Source: Paragorgia papillata | Taxonomy: Eukaryota; Cnidaria; Anthozoa; Scleralcyonacea; Coralliidae | Direction: 5' to 3' | Length of the DNA: 64,000 nucleotides | NCBI GenBank assembly: GCA_035771165.1 | Contig: JAWNZC010000368.1 | Coordinates: 1,374,001-1,438,000, forward strand | In this document: positions 32,823 through 44,090 of the stretch, piece after piece | Position numbering within the stretch: the stretch's first letter is position 1 | How the letters are laid out: each line of letters opens with the position of its first letter | The notes under the pieces: generated by a model | Databases searched by the model: none | Seen by the model: only the letters and a program-made list of their open reading frames with translations | What the model was told of the DNA's origin: nothing | Translations under genes and position numbers: made by a program

Positions 32823-32945
32823 TAAAGAAAATGTCAATAAAGAGCAAATACGCCCGCGATTTTTTGGTCAGCGCCGACAAATTGCCCAGAGTGACAAAAA
32901 ATACAGTAAAATATGAATAAATTAGAAATATATGAGTATTATAGT

Positions 32946-33451
32946 ACATACATGTTCAGAAAGGCCGAAGTAAAGTGGTAAAATCAAAATAAGGAAAGAG
33001 GGACGGAGCTAATATCGGCATTTATAGAAGGTTTAAGTTTGGAGATTAAAAGACTTTCACGTACGAGCAGTTCAGAGGTTGAAGAGCAAGAGGAAAGAAT
33101 TTTGAAGTCGTTAAGGTTACTGTAGACCTTCAAACCATAATTTAGAAAAAAAATTTATTCGTTGAAGGTGAAGCATTTTATGAGAGTTTCCGATTCTGGA
33201 GAGGAAATCATGTTTTTTTATTTTTAAACAAAGAAAAAGCGCAATATTTACTTTGTGGGTATAAGTGACAAGAGGTTTCTTTCACACGGCTTTTTCTCAA
33301 AGAAATGTTTTAAGCTAAACTAAGAACTTTAAAAAGCTATAAGTAAACACGAATTTGTCAGAATCATCTAAAAATTGATATTCGAGTAAATTAATATTCT
33401 GGTGAAAAAAGTGTGTCTGGGAATTGTAAAATTTTCAATATTTATCGTTTT
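32946..33451. other. No feature seen
   Basis: AT-rich, without matched splice sites, domain motifs or repeats that I can support. Confidence 0.5.
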
Positions 33452-34031
33452 ACGTAGCCTAGTCTCTAGGCCTTCCTCGGTTAACGCGTTTCGGAAGTGA
33501 TCCGAACGGACCCGCTGGGGAAGGCCTAGCAAAATTTGTAAACACTTTCACTTTACAGCTCAGTTGTTTATTGAGGAAGAATTGTGATGTTATGACGTCC
33601 TAAGTGTTTCCCGACACTTACTATTCCATCTGCATAAAATAATACAAGCCTACTCACCTCAGATCGACGAAGGTTCACTGGCCTAGCTTCTTATCACTAG
33701 CTTTCCTTCTGCAACCGCCAAAAGTTGAAAGTTAAACAGTTAAATTTTCATTTCAAGCTCCAATTGGAATATATTCCATAATTTCCTTCTTTCGATCGCC
33801 AAGATCTTTGGTAAAATCTTCGCAGACATCCTTATGCTTTTTATATAATATACTGTTGCTACGCTAGATCCCAGGAACACTCGAAGGGCCAGAACGATTC
33901 TGGGCAGGACCTTTTTACGAATGTTGCTAGGCCTTCTCGTTTCCAGGCTCTCCCCAGTCTTCCCAAGAACCCAAACCGACTACGCGGCCAAGCTCATGGC
34001 GGAAACGAAAGGCCTAGAAACTAGGCTACGT
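33452..34031. mobile_element. TIR element with ACGTAGCCTAGT ends
   Basis: ACGTAGCCTAGTCTCTAGGCC at the left less its last base pairs with GGCCTAGAAACTAGGCTACGT at the right, with a further inner pair around 'AAGGCCTAGCAA'. No protein is visible. The BEL/Pao LTR begins 21 bases to its right. Confidence 0.65.
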
Positions 34032-34051
34032 TTTACGGTCTTTTATGCAAG

Positions 34052-34399
34052 TGTCGGGGATTGCCTCCCTGTTCGGCCAACACTTCACAAAATCACAATC
34101 ACTTTTTCTTGGTTTATTTCTCTTCTCTCTCGAATCACAGTCCTAGACACACTACACACAAAATCCTCTCTATCACGCACACACGCACTCTTCTCATACC
34201 AACGCTCTTATCATCTCTCATGACCTGATTGGCTACTGCCCTAACCTAAAAGGATTACAAATACCTTACACTTAAATTGTTGCGAATGTTGATATTAGTT
34301 GTCATTACTTAATCTAATACCTAAACCTAACTTAACCTAATTTTAATCTCTCACGCTCGTAATTCACCTACTGACATAAATCAGACCCAGTCTCCGACA
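34052..34399 (-). repeat. 3' LTR of the BEL/Pao element (full)
   Basis: About 348 bases, TGTCGGGGATTG at the left edge and CTCCGACA at the right. 34162-34399 matches 39277-39509 with two small indels and about one substitution. It contains 'CTAAACCTAACTTAACCTAA'. Confidence 0.85.
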
Positions 34400-34537
34400 C
34401 TCTCCCCCCCATTGATACCATGCATGCTGCACGTGGTATATGTTTTTAGGAGACTGGACCGACTAAAGATTTAAGTTTATCAAAATTCAACCAATGTAAC
34501 AAAACAATTAATAAACAATATAAAGTTTACGTCCCTT

Positions 34538-35310
34538 TCAACATTCATGTTCTGCGACGTCTTGAATTCGTTGACGTGCTGCAACTGCTGCATCTCGAGC
34601 GGGTCGGAAAAGTGGTGTATTTGGCTTCAACTGCTTAGATTGCTCCGCCTCTGGTTTCGACTCTGACATGTCGCAGGACAACTCCAGTGGGTAGAGATCG
34701 TTCACTGCTCGATCAAGGAAGGTCTTTCCTGCACGTAATTTCACAGTTCTAACTACGCCATCTCGCCCTTGGTATAACTCTTCGATGATTCCAAGAGGCC
34801 ACTTACCTCTATTACTGATCGGATGATCACGACGTCACCCTTCGCAACGGTGAACGACTTGTTTTGGTGTTTCATGTTATGACGTTCTCGTAGGCCACGT
34901 ATTTACTCGTTCGACCATCTCCGCCACATGGCATCTTTACATTTTCGAAGGTATATCGCACGCTTTCGCAAATCTACTTCTTCGTGATGTACTTCTAGCT
35001 CGGGTGCGAAGGTTGACCCAACAAATAACATGGAGTTGGGTGTTAATGTCGGCAGTTGGACATCGTCCTCAAGATAACTAAGGGGCCTGCAGTTCAAAGC
35101 CACCTCAATATCAAGGAGAATCTCTGCTAGCTCACTCCACTTGAGGCAACCATTTCCAATGGTTTTGTAGAAAGCTTGCTTCGCTAAGCCAATGAGGCGC
35201 TCAAACTGTCCGCCCCCCCCCCCCCCCCGCCCATAGGGCGCGGCTTAGGTTAAACTGCCAACTAACGCGGTTTCCTGCTAGGAACTCGTTGAATTTCTCG
35301 TCGCTCTGTG
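34538..35310 (-). pseudogene. BEL/Pao pol C-terminal region (DUF5641-like)
   Basis: Minus-strand pieces at 34903-35103 (ALNCRPLSYLEDD and LTPNSMLFVG, a conserved BEL/Pao C-terminal motif) and 34538-34744 (KLRAGKTFLDRAV) are in different frames. A stop follows WRRWSNE. A poly-C run at 35212-35229 lies between this and the integrase. This domain follows the integrase in BEL/Pao polyproteins. Confidence 0.7.
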
Positions 35311-35316
35311 CTGTTT

Positions 35317-36276
35317 TCAACCACTTCGCCGCCGCCACGAACGTTTTCCCATTATCTGAGTAGACTTTGCTTGGTCTTCCTTTTCTGGCGATGAGCTCTG
35401 CAGGAATTCTTGGGTGTTTAAGGAATGCAACAGCTCTAGGTAGACAGCTCGTGTGAGACTGCAGGCATACAACACTATGTATGATTTCGCTTCATTCTTG
35501 GGTCTCTTCAGATACTTTATGGGCCCAGCAAAATCCACGCCTACGACTTGGAAGGGACGAGTGCGGTCTAAGGGAAATAGGCCTGGTGGTGGTTGCGCCA
35601 CAGCTTTCGCTTGGAAACGACGGCATCCAACACAACTCTTGGTGACTTTACGAGTTAGCTGTCGCAGTCTAGAGACCCAGTAGATCTCCCTCACACGTGC
35701 CATCGTCAGCCCCATTCCCCCATGAATGGTTTGCAAGTGAGCATCATCCACCAATTTCGCTGTGTATGGGTGGTACTGCCCTTGGATACGCCCTCGGCAC
35801 TCCAAGACGTCTTGCTGGTTCACTTGCAAGTTCAGTCGAAACCGGTCTTCTATGTCACAGGTTCGTTGCGCGCGTTTTATCCAGAAGAGGCGTTGTTGCT
35901 CGATCTCTTTGGTTGTCAGCGGCCCTTTCACACGTCGGTTTGAGTTGCGAGAATTTAACACGAATCTCGAGACCCATGCACAAACTCTCAAGACTTTGCG
36001 TAGCTCAAAGTTTTCCAGGATCTTGTCGAAACTGTCAGTCACTTCGACGGTTGAAGCAAAAAGCTCTCGAACAACTTTGGTTTCTGCGTCACTTTCCTTG
36101 GAAGCTTTCGTTGCACAATCTGGAGGCCACTTCCCTTGCTCAGATAGCCATTCTGGTCCGTCCCACCAAAGCTTGTTTCCTTTCACTTCATCCCCTCTGC
36201 TTCCAAGGTCCGCAGGATTCTCTTGTGTAGGCACGTGACGCCACTGGAGATGTTGATTGGATTGGATCTTGCGAAC
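35317..36276 (-). pseudogene. BEL/Pao integrase region
   Basis: The frame holds the end of RNase H (PTQENPADLGSRG), an HHCC-type zinc-binding part (HLQTIHGGMGL and CVGCRRFQAK) and the start of the catalytic core (GVDFAGPI, which includes the first Asp). Near 35400 the frame shifts. The stretch with the second Asp (SDNGKTF) lies in another frame, so the core is split. Confidence 0.85.
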
Positions 36277-36729
36277 TCAATTCTCGACAAACTGTCTGTG
36301 CTTGCCTCCACCTCTGATCCAATGGAGGGCAACGGTACTATCCAACCAACAATGCACACTCTTTACCGGAAATCCATCCAACGCCTCTTGCACGTTAGTA
36401 ACGAGGTTAGCTGCCATATGCGCCGACACAAGCTCGAGACGTGGGATTGTCAATCCATGTTTCGCCAACCTTGCCTTTGCTGTCACAAGACCTTGAGTCA
36501 CCCCGGAGGTTTGTCTGACGATCGCATAAACAGCACTCGACACACCCTTAGCACTCGCGTCGCCAAAGGCGTGGAGTTCAATCGACTCGATGTTTTCTTG
36601 AAACTTGGCCAAAGTCCGTGGTGCAGTCACTTTGCTGGGTAGTAGTTGCTCCCATCTCAACCAACTCACCAACTCATTTCCCAATGGCGCATCCCACACT
36701 GACTTGGTTTGGCACGCCTCTCGATACAC
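36277..36729 (-). pseudogene. BEL/Pao RNase H region
   Basis: Carries IELHAFGDASAKG, the first catalytic Asp of the Pao-type RNase H, then AKARLAKHGLTIPRLEL and VHCWLDSTVALHWI. It ends at a TGA at 36277-36279 that interrupts a frame which otherwise continues into the integrase. The context fits a CGA-to-TGA change. A frameshift near 36735 separates it from the reverse transcriptase. Confidence 0.85.
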
Positions 36730-36733
36730 GAAA

Positions 36734-37648
36734 TCAGTTCCCTTGCAATGTTAGAGGAGATGCAAGTCCAAGCGGATCGTAGATTTTGGCTAGTTTTTGT
36801 AAGACTCCTCTCTTGGTTGTCGTCGCCTTTCCTTCCGGAATTACCACACTGATCTTGTCGTCACCTTTGGACCAAGAGAGACCAAGAAGACTGCAGTCTC
36901 CCCCACTCGGTGTTTCAAGTTGTTGTTTGGCGAATGTTTGGTCACTGGTCACATTTGCTGTCGCTTCTTCCAACTCTACTGCATTCGAATGCCACTTATG
37001 GAGTGTGAACGTTGCATCACTGAAGATCGTGGTTGCTTCTTGCTTTAATTGCAGCGCTTCTTTAACCGTCGTCCCACCACTGATAAGATCATCTACATAC
37101 AGGCTCTTGCGAAGCTCTCTTACTACCTCTGGCATACGGCTTTCCCACGACTCTAAATGATGCTCGATCACACCTCCAAGCAGGAAAGGAGAAGGTGCGA
37201 GACCAAACAGGGCTCGAGTAAATCTCAAAGTCTCAAGTGCTGAGTGTTCGTTGATCCTCCAATGAAACCTGAGTGCATCTCGCTCAGCCTCTTTAATTCG
37301 CACTTGCAGAAATACTTGTTTAAGATCTCCCGTCACTATCACTGGATGGAAACGCATTCTCACCAGAACATTCCAAAGCCGGTTCTGAAGAGGTGGACCT
37401 GCGTTCAGGCATTGGTTAAGACTCGGAGCATCTGGATGCGCCCGGGCAGATGCGTCGTAGACGATCCTCAACTTCGTTGATTCTGCAGCTTCTCTAACAA
37501 CGGGCTTGTGTGGGATGTAGAAATCTATCCCATGTGATTGTTGGTTAGCGATCTCCACGATACCCTCTGCCTTTTGCTTCTCGATGATTTCTGCATAGCG
37601 ATCAGTCCGGTCTTGTGTAGCTTGTGTTGCAGGTTGGCAAGTCTTCAT
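36734..37648 (-). pseudogene. BEL/Pao reverse transcriptase region
   Basis: RT motifs in order: FYIPHKPVVRE, LRIVYDASARAH, VTGDLKQVFLQV (first catalytic Asp), LRFTRALFGLAPSPFLL and SLYVDDLISGG (catalytic YVDD), then LYSKGDD-like connection and LAKIYDPLGLASPL. The 304-codon stretch itself is open, but both neighbours are out of frame. Confidence 0.9.
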
Positions 37649-38697
37649 AAACTCCCATCTCGATTTGTTGGAAGAGGAGGGTGGTTACCCTTCCACGGAA
37701 GCCCAGTCTCGTACCAACCGTGCTCACTTCGCAGAAGCTGCTCGCGGAACTTAGCGTAGACTTCGCGTTGATCATGTTCAGGTGAATCTGCAAGGCCCAG
37801 AACATCAAGTCGGCACAGCCCTTCGTTGTCTGCGTCAATAACAAGGCGGTGTAGTCGATCTCCTTTCCCTGGGCTATGATGGTCCACCCAAACTTCGTCT
37901 TTTCGGCCACTGGTTCTCCGGTCTCACCAACTCGAGGTCGCTCCCCAGTTTTGATCCGCATGTAGTCGCTCGCTCCCAATATGAGATGGACTGGAAGCTT
38001 TGGTTTGTCGTCGTTGTCGTCCATCTGGATTCCTTCGAGATGTTTGTAATTGTTTATCAGTTCCTGATAGTTCGGGTTATCAATCATAAGCAGTTCTCCC
38101 TTGTCAATTTTTGTCACGTTCACATTTATTTTGAATTTCCCATTGAGAGCTTCGATTTCCACCGTTGAAATCTCCATTTCCTTGGTCACGGTGCCAAGCA
38201 TCATCTCTATGCGTCGTACTTCATTGCGATGGTTGTGCTTTGGAAGACGGTCTAGTAACGCGACTGAAGCATACGAGCTCCCTGCTCCAGTGTCTAAGAG
38301 CGCTCGACACTTCAACCCTTCGACGTCCACGACCACTACTGGATACACCAGCGGTCCTTCACTTGTTCCTGCTCCTGTAAGGAGAGGCTCTTCCTTGTTG
38401 CAAAGGGAAGTATGATGCTTTAGATTACAATTCTGGCAGTTGCTGCTTTTGCCCTCTGATGCGCGATGTTTGCCACCAGTACATTTAAAACAGAGCTTTT
38501 TCTGCGCCAGGAGTTTCTTGCGTTCGTCTACTTTAATCACACGGGTGCAATCTCTGGAGATATGGTCACTCCCCTCGCAGTAAACGCATGCTGGTTTACG
38601 ACGTTCAGTGTTTTTGGTGTGATAAAACTTGCTTTTTTCCCAGCTTTTTGAGGAAGGGGCTTTTCGCGGGGATTCACTGACACCGTCCTCTACTGGG
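37602..38697 (-). pseudogene. BEL/Pao zinc knuckles and aspartic protease
   Basis: The open frame starts upstream of its first Met: a CVYCEGSDHISRDC knuckle (CX2CX4HX4C) at about 38590, a second Cys-rich knuckle LCFKCTGGKHRAS, then CRALLDTGAGSSYAS, the retropepsin active-site loop, and KFGWTIIAQGKEIDY. Near 37830 the conserved sequence passes to another frame (37645-37887, CRLDVLGLADSPEHD and GWYETGLPWKGNHPPL), showing a frameshift before the RT. Confidence 0.85.
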
Positions 38698-38698
38698 T

Positions 38699-39259
38699 TT
38701 ATATCTTTCCACTTTTTATTGCTACGATCAACTTAGAAAAGTCCCAGTCTTGCCACCCAGGTTCGCCGCGCACAAGGTCAGCCTTGATGCCCTTAAGATT
38801 CTCTAGCACACTTCGGCTTCTTCCGTTCACTTTCTCGAGCTTACCGAGAGTTTCCAGTGATTGCACATTGTACAAGGGGGTCTTGTAAAATTCGTGTACT
38901 TTGGCCAATTGTTTTTCCTTTTCCACGATTTCGGCCGTGCGCTTCACTTGCTCATCCTCTGCGCGCTCAACTGCTTTCTTCTCTCCGTCCATTCTGGTTA
39001 AAAGTTGCCGTATATCCGCAACTTTGCCGTCTGCTTCAGTCATTTTTGCTTCGACATTTTTGGCCCATTGTCGCACTTCGTCCTCTGTCTCGACTTTTAC
39101 GAATTTTAATTCTTCGATCTCCTCCTTCAAAGCATACACCGCTACGATTCTTTTCGTTATAGAGGCCTCGTGTCTCGTTAATGCTTCTCTGTTACGTGAG
39201 GCAATAGCTTCGTCACATTTACCAAGGGTCAGATTTAACGCCTTGATTTTCCCAGTCAA
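38699..39259 (-). pseudogene. BEL/Pao gag (coiled-coil part)
   Basis: A 186-codon frame rich in Glu/Lys/Ala with heptad-like spacing (residues about 25-120), then KTPLYNVQSLETLGKL and GWQDWDFSKLI. It stops after a run of A near 38715, where one missing base would explain why the zinc-knuckle frame continues next to it. The 5' side runs directly into the truncated LTR, so the original start and leader are probably lost. Confidence 0.75.
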
Positions 39260-39276
39260 CTCGGCGAGTTTAGTTT

Positions 39277-39509
39277 AATCCTCTCTATCACGCACACACG
39301 CACTCTTCTCATACCAACGCTCTTATCTCTCATGACCTGATTGGCTACTGCCCTAACCTAAAAGGATTACAAATACCTTACACTTAAATTGTTGCGAATG
39401 TTGATATTAGTTTTCATTACTTAATCTAATACCTAAACCTAACTTAACCTAATTTTAATCTCTCACGCTCGTAATTCACCTACTGACATAAATGACCCAG
39501 TCTCCGACA
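39277..39509 (-). repeat. 5' LTR of the BEL/Pao element, truncated
   Basis: Matches 34162-34399 of the other LTR. About 110 bases equivalent to 34052-34161, plus the primer-binding site and leader, are absent, and the LTR abuts gag. Confidence 0.85.
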
Positions 39510-39954
39510 CAAGCCCAATTCTGATCGGTGGAGGCCTGGCACGTTTCTTAACGATAGAGTAGATACCCCTAAATGATCTGAGGCTCGTGTGTGTAAATGG
39601 CGAGCCGTTTAACAAACAGCACGAGATCTCATATATTAATACTCATATATTTCTAAATTATTTATTGTTTACTGTATTTTATCTCACTCTGGTGATGTTG
39701 CGCGATGCGACGAAACGTTACTTCTATATTCTTTAATAAATATTATTCATATTAATATGACTTTATTTCGTGTTTTATGCTGGACATTAATATTTTATTA
39801 CGATTATGTTTATCATGAGAACGTCATAAATTGAAAATTTTGATTGTTGCTGCCATTTCACTTTAACTTAGTTTTGTTATTCTACGTTAGTATAGTGTTT
39901 TCGGCTTGAAGTTGTTTTTACTGTACAAGCTGTCGTAAGTTGTTAAACTCAGAA

Positions 39955-40040
39955 AACTCTGAGCTCCAGACAACACTCGGACCCACAACCTTCCAAATAC
40001 TAGCCAGACCCTCTAACCATTGAGTCACTAGAACTCAGAT
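39955..40040 (-). repeat. tRNA-like SINE fragment (family 2)
   Basis: On the minus strand it reads 'GACTCAATGGTTAGAGGGTC' and 'GGTTGTGGGTCCGAGTG', an A-box/B-box pair like the heads at 52052 and 52475, followed by 'GGAGCTCAGA'. It is degenerate and not a tRNA gene. Confidence 0.6.
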
Positions 40041-40389
40041 GACAGACCGAGATTGTTTACGATATTTATACCTGGGAACGAGTGAAACCGTACGTGTGTC
40101 CCAAGTGTTTGTTGGGCTACAAGTTACATTGTGTCAGTTCAATTTTCAGTTAAATATTTTTGTAAGTTTACGACAGCTTGTACAGCCAAAACAAACAAAA
40201 CTTTAGCGACTTCAAGCTACAAACACTATACAAACGTGGAAAAAGTGAAAAGGTTGCACTGAATTTGGCCAATTATAATCCAGAAACATTTTCTTGCTAT
40301 TCACAAAAGTTTAAAGTGAAGTCCTAACTCGTGGCAATTAAATAAAATGTACATATAAAGTATCTGTCTGTTAGTATGGGGCTCTCTAA

Positions 40390-40982
40390 GGGGGCGATTA
40401 CATGGACCGAGCTGGCCCGGTTAACCAGGATGAGTTTACGAAACGATTATATGGAGCGGACTAGCCCGGTTAACCGGGATGATTTCAGGCCGAAATTCGT
40501 AATTATCAAGTAAATAAGGGCAAAGTTACGTTAGTTTTACTTCAGTTTCACACTAATTAGTCTATTATTTATTTTGTAAACCCATCGTTAATAAAAAGAT
40601 TGTTAAAGTCTTAGCTAACCCAGGAAAGCGTCTTCACGAAGACTAATTAATTTATTAAATCTTCACTGTGCTCACGAAACACACAAACAACGTTGATGTT
40701 CTATTTCAGTTCCTTTCAGCACTATTTATTCACACAGTCAAGCAAACGAACGTGTATCGAAGCGAGTTCAACAGTTTTTCAGCCCAGTTTGCCGGAATGA
40801 AAACGATTACATGGACATTTTCATCCCGGTTAACCGGGCTAGCCCGGTTGCGACAACCGGGATCCCAGCAAACCGGGCTAGCCCGCTTGCCATGTAATCG
40901 AAATGTTAAAACAACATGCGTTTTATATATAAAGCGGGCTACCCCGGTTAACCGAGCCAGCCCGGTCCATGTAATCGCCCCC
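40390..40982. mobile_element. Harbinger-type MITE with TAA target duplication
   Basis: GGGGGCGATTACATGGACCG at the left pairs with CCATGTAATCGCCCCC at the right. TAA is on both sides (40387-40389, 40983-40985). Multiple 'CCCGGTTAACCGGG' palindromes lie under the ends. Its ends resemble those of the element at 21305 (GGAGGTGTTTATATGGAGGC). Confidence 0.85.
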
Positions 40983-40989
40983 TAATTGA

Positions 40990-42370
40990 AGTCTAGTCTA
41001 TGCTTCCGTGTTTTTTAATTGTTTTTATTTAATGTAAATAAAAAGATTGCACTACAAGTGCGCATAGCAAGTAAAACCATGTAGATTAATTAAGAGTAAG
41101 ATGTAGATTAAGTCAATAAATACAGTTATTATACTTTATACAGTGAAAGTTTGTAGTGTATATATTGAACGTCAACACTTTCGTGACTACTTCATGTAAG
41201 GTCCAAATCTTAGTTTGGGTTAGGTTTAAGCACGTGTAGGATTAGAATTAATAATAATAATAATAACGTTTTTATTAAGGCATATCTACGTAGTAGCTTT
41301 GCCTTTAAACTTAATCTAGAGAAATAAAGTCTTTCGTAAGGTTTATTGGCTAGCAAAGTTTTTATCGATCCCGAAAAGGATCCGAAATTATTGTTGTTTC
41401 TTAGAGGTGCAGGGAGTTCGTTGAAATTCTTCGGGGGAAAGTGGGCTCTGCCAACAAACTCGATCTTTGTTGGGGCGAGTCAGTCAGGTTTTAAACTGGT
41501 CAAACAATTTCTAGTTTACGAACACGCGTAAGCAGGAAAATAGGAAGTGACGCGTTAGAGCCTGGGCCCAAAATAGTATCTTGGCAACCGTTCACGCATG
41601 CTCAAAAAGAAATATCGAGTTTGTTGGCGGAGCCCACTTTCCCCCGAAGCCTGCGTAGGTCGGAAAGGGGCTCTGACTCGCAGGGTAACTATACCGGTAC
41701 AATGTATAGTGTCATACAATGTATGTCATGTCTTGTCGAATGACGTCATGACACTGCGTTATGTGACTACAGCTACCAGAGTGCTTTACCAGTATCGTCT
41801 ATCTTTTAGTGCTAGGACATAATTATTGGCAAAGTATTCTAGTAGCTGTAGACTGTAGTCATAGGCGTACGAGAAAAATTTTGTACGGGGACTGAATATA
41901 ACTTGCCTGAATAAATGGTGACGTCATATGACGTCATCTTGTGGGACTATCTATTAATTTTCATTGTTGGTCCTGCTTCTCCGAGATTATTTTAAAATTG
42001 AGTCTCTGAAAGTATTTCCTGCATTTTCAGGGCTCTAATCTTGTATGCTTGCTCGTGGCATCGCGTGGGATTCGAGCTGGTTAATTGGCGTTTTTAAAGT
42101 AACACAGTTTCCTAAATTTAAACCATGTGAATATGGTTCTCACTTCTCAGGCAAAGAAATTACAGGGGCGACACGTTGCATGATGGTAAATAAGAAAGAA
42201 AGGAGAGAAGAAACGAGCTTGCAGCTGGGTACGAGGTTGTGAGTTGATGTTGTGATGTTACAAAACTGCTTTATTAGCTTACTGATTTAGGATTAAGGCT
42301 AGCGTAAGAGTTCGGTTTAGAGTTATATTTAGTCCTCCTACCAGAATTACTAATAATCAGCAAGTGTCCT
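40990..42370. other. No gene seen; a 35-bp hairpin
   Basis: 41428-41463 ('TTCGGGGGAAAGTGGGCTCT' start) pairs with its inverse at 41615-41649. An ATA microsatellite lies at 41249-41272. A 61-codon frame at 41346-41531 crosses the hairpin and I do not consider it a gene. Confidence 0.5.
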
Positions 42371-42371
42371 A

Positions 42372-42740
42372 GGGGAGAGCACTGGTGGCGTGTGCTGTTA
42401 GCGCGTTGCCTCTCACCAAAAAGTTAAGCCCAGTTAGACGGGGTTAGTACTTGGATGGGTGACCGCTTGGGAATGACTCCGTTGTCGTGCTTGGAACTTA
42501 TGTGAGTAGCGTTGTAGTTGATCTCTCCTGTGCTTCGAGGGTTTTTCAGCACTGGGTTCTCCTTCCTTCCTCCGCAAAATAACCCCAACATCTTAGCTGT
42601 GTTCCGTGGTCTGAACTGTGTCGTATATGGCGGCTGCTTGGAGCACCTTTGATATGCCAAGACACGGCCACGTTGATCTGCGTCCTTCGTAATTCAGCCG
42701 CTGGTGGCAAATAAGGATGATTAGCTCCAGTCCTTTATCT
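42372..42740 (+). mobile_element. 5S-rRNA-derived SINE, copy 1
   Basis: 42372-42492 resembles 5S rRNA with its internal promoter: A-box 'AAGTTAAGCCC' at 42421, then 'GGTTAGTACTTGGATGGGTG' and 'ACCGCTTGGGAA' (intermediate element and C-box) near 42441-42473. The sequence then continues as a non-5S tail, 'GTAGTTGATCTCTCCTGTGC', shared with 47391-47440. A 5S head plus common tail is the SINE3-type design. Confidence 0.85.
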
Positions 42741-42860
42741 TTAACCTATGGTCTTTAATTACCGATAGTAGGTAATTGTAGGTAATTCTCTGTCCCACAT
42801 GCGGGTTGTTAAACTCTCTTTCCGTGGGTTGCTTGGGGGGGGGGGGGGGGAGTGGTTAAT

Positions 42861-43046
42861 ATGGTGGAATTACCTGCAGACGAAGACCTTCCTGATGAAG
42901 AAAATCCCAGTGAAGATGCCGAGGAAGAAAACATCATCCAGTCACCAGACTTAGAGGAACCAGATAACGAAGCGGATAGCAGTGATGAAGCGGAGAACAT
43001 AGATGAACGCATCGCATGTGACAACCTCCAGCGATATTGGATATAA
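42861..43046 (+). CDS. Hypothetical small acidic protein or gene fragment
   Basis: A 61-codon frame from ATG at 42861 to TAA reads MVELPADEDLPDEENPSED and continues highly acidic, ending DNLQRYWI. The composition looks coding, but it follows a poly-G run and ends just before a TTAA MITE, so it may be a remnant of a mobile-element gene. Not recognised. Confidence 0.3.
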   Translation: MVELPADEDLPDEENPSEDAEEENIIQSPDLEEPDNEADSSDEAENIDERIACDNLQRYWI

Positions 43047-43088
43047 CCAAGCTGGAAACCAGGCTGCATTCTGCATGCCAAGTTTTAA

Positions 43089-43538
43089 AGTGCTATGAAA
43101 CGAAAATTGAGGTTTGTCTTATTTGAAAGAACACTTAAAATGGTAGAGTAACATCTTTTGCAAACTTCTTCGTTTCTTTGCTTCGTTCTTGGAATATTTC
43201 AGTTTGTTTGCTATGCAAATTAACATTTTGACGTCACACGTACATAATGAGTTATCGTAAAAGTTATATATCTTTGCTATTATCAAATATAATAATCATT
43301 TGAAGATCCACATGTTTCATTCAAATTAATTTGGTTTGATAATAGAAAATATTTCTAACCTTCTCCGGTAGCTCATTATGCACCTACGACGTCAAAATGT
43401 TTAATTTGCATATCAAACAAATTAAAATATCTCAAGAACAAAGCAATGAAAGGAAAGGAAAAACTGCAAAAGATATTACTCTATAATTTTAAGTGTTCTT
43501 TCAAATAAGACAAACTTAATTTTCGTTTCATAAGCACT
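43089..43538. mobile_element. TTAA-flanked foldback MITE (copy 2, complete)
   Basis: AGTGCTATGAAACGAAAATT at the left pairs with AATTTTCGTTTCATAAGCACT at the right less one base. TTAA is at 43085-43088 and 43539-43542. Arms of about 200 bases, 450 bp in all. This is the clearest intact member of the family also seen at 53489, 60346 and 62250. Confidence 0.9.
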
Positions 43539-43856
43539 TTAAATACTACCGTAGAATCCAGCTTAACCCCTGGCGTGGTACCTTCCCTTCCCGTGTTTTC
43601 AGCATGGCTACCACCAGTTTTCCCCCTGTCCACCAATCCAATACCTTCAGCAAATTATGTTTCATCCGACAATGCACAAACAAGGGCGTAAGTACTGGGG
43701 GTGTATTGGGGGAGAGGGTGACACCCACCCACCGCCTCGAATTACGCCTGTGTTTGGCTGTTCGTGAAATATTATGCAGCATGTGACCTGAGTTATACGA
43801 TGTAACACTTGCGCATTGTTACCATGTACTGATGTACACAGTACCGGTACGTTTAA

Positions 43857-44090
43857 GATCTTCGTTAAGGTTTTCAGGGTCATTTCTGTAAAGCGCTCTC
43901 AATTCGTCAGAATTTATGCCACAAAAATAAAATAGATATCGTTAGAAAGTTTTTAATTTTGTAGAATACAATGGTGTCTTTGGTTTCGCGATAAACACAA
44001 ACCGTTAATAGTTGTGAATTTTTTAATTAAAACCAGAGAGCTTCACTCCGGGCGACTCGAGTAAAGCGTTTTATTTTGCTCAAAATCGTT
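43857..44090. repeat. One-armed relative of the 7064 foldback
   Basis: GATCTTCGTTAAGG through 'GTGAATTTTTTAATTAAAACCAG' matches 7064-7290. TTAA precedes it at 43853. The second arm is missing. A separate inverted pair, 'CTCTGGGACCTTTTCCGAAG' and its inverse, follows at 44247-44516. Confidence 0.7.

Larger units (their letters stand above)
34052..39509 (-). mobile_element. BEL/Pao LTR retrotransposon, multiply broken
   Basis: A full gag-pol series lies on the minus strand between two LTR copies: coiled-coil gag, two zinc knuckles, retropepsin, reverse transcriptase, RNase H, integrase and a C-terminal domain. LTR ends are TGTCGG/CCGACA. CAAG flanks both sides (34048-34051, 39510-39513), a likely 4-bp target duplication. 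No envelope gene is seen. The coding region carries at least four frameshifts and one nonsense codon, and the gag-proximal LTR lacks its end and leader, so it cannot move by itself. Confidence 0.9.

Noticed and set aside
35453..36238. Plus-strand frames of 139-177 codons in 35.4-36.6 kb
   Set aside because: They are shadows of the minus-strand integrase and RNase H frames, which show the real motifs.
41346..41531. 61-codon frame beginning MASKVFIDPEKD
   Set aside because: It crosses a long hairpin, has no recognised domain and no splice support. The ATG used is an alternative codon.
42372..42492. A functional 5S rRNA gene
   Set aside because: The 5' third does not match well and the sequence runs into a tail shared with 47270. 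A 5S-derived SINE is the better reading.
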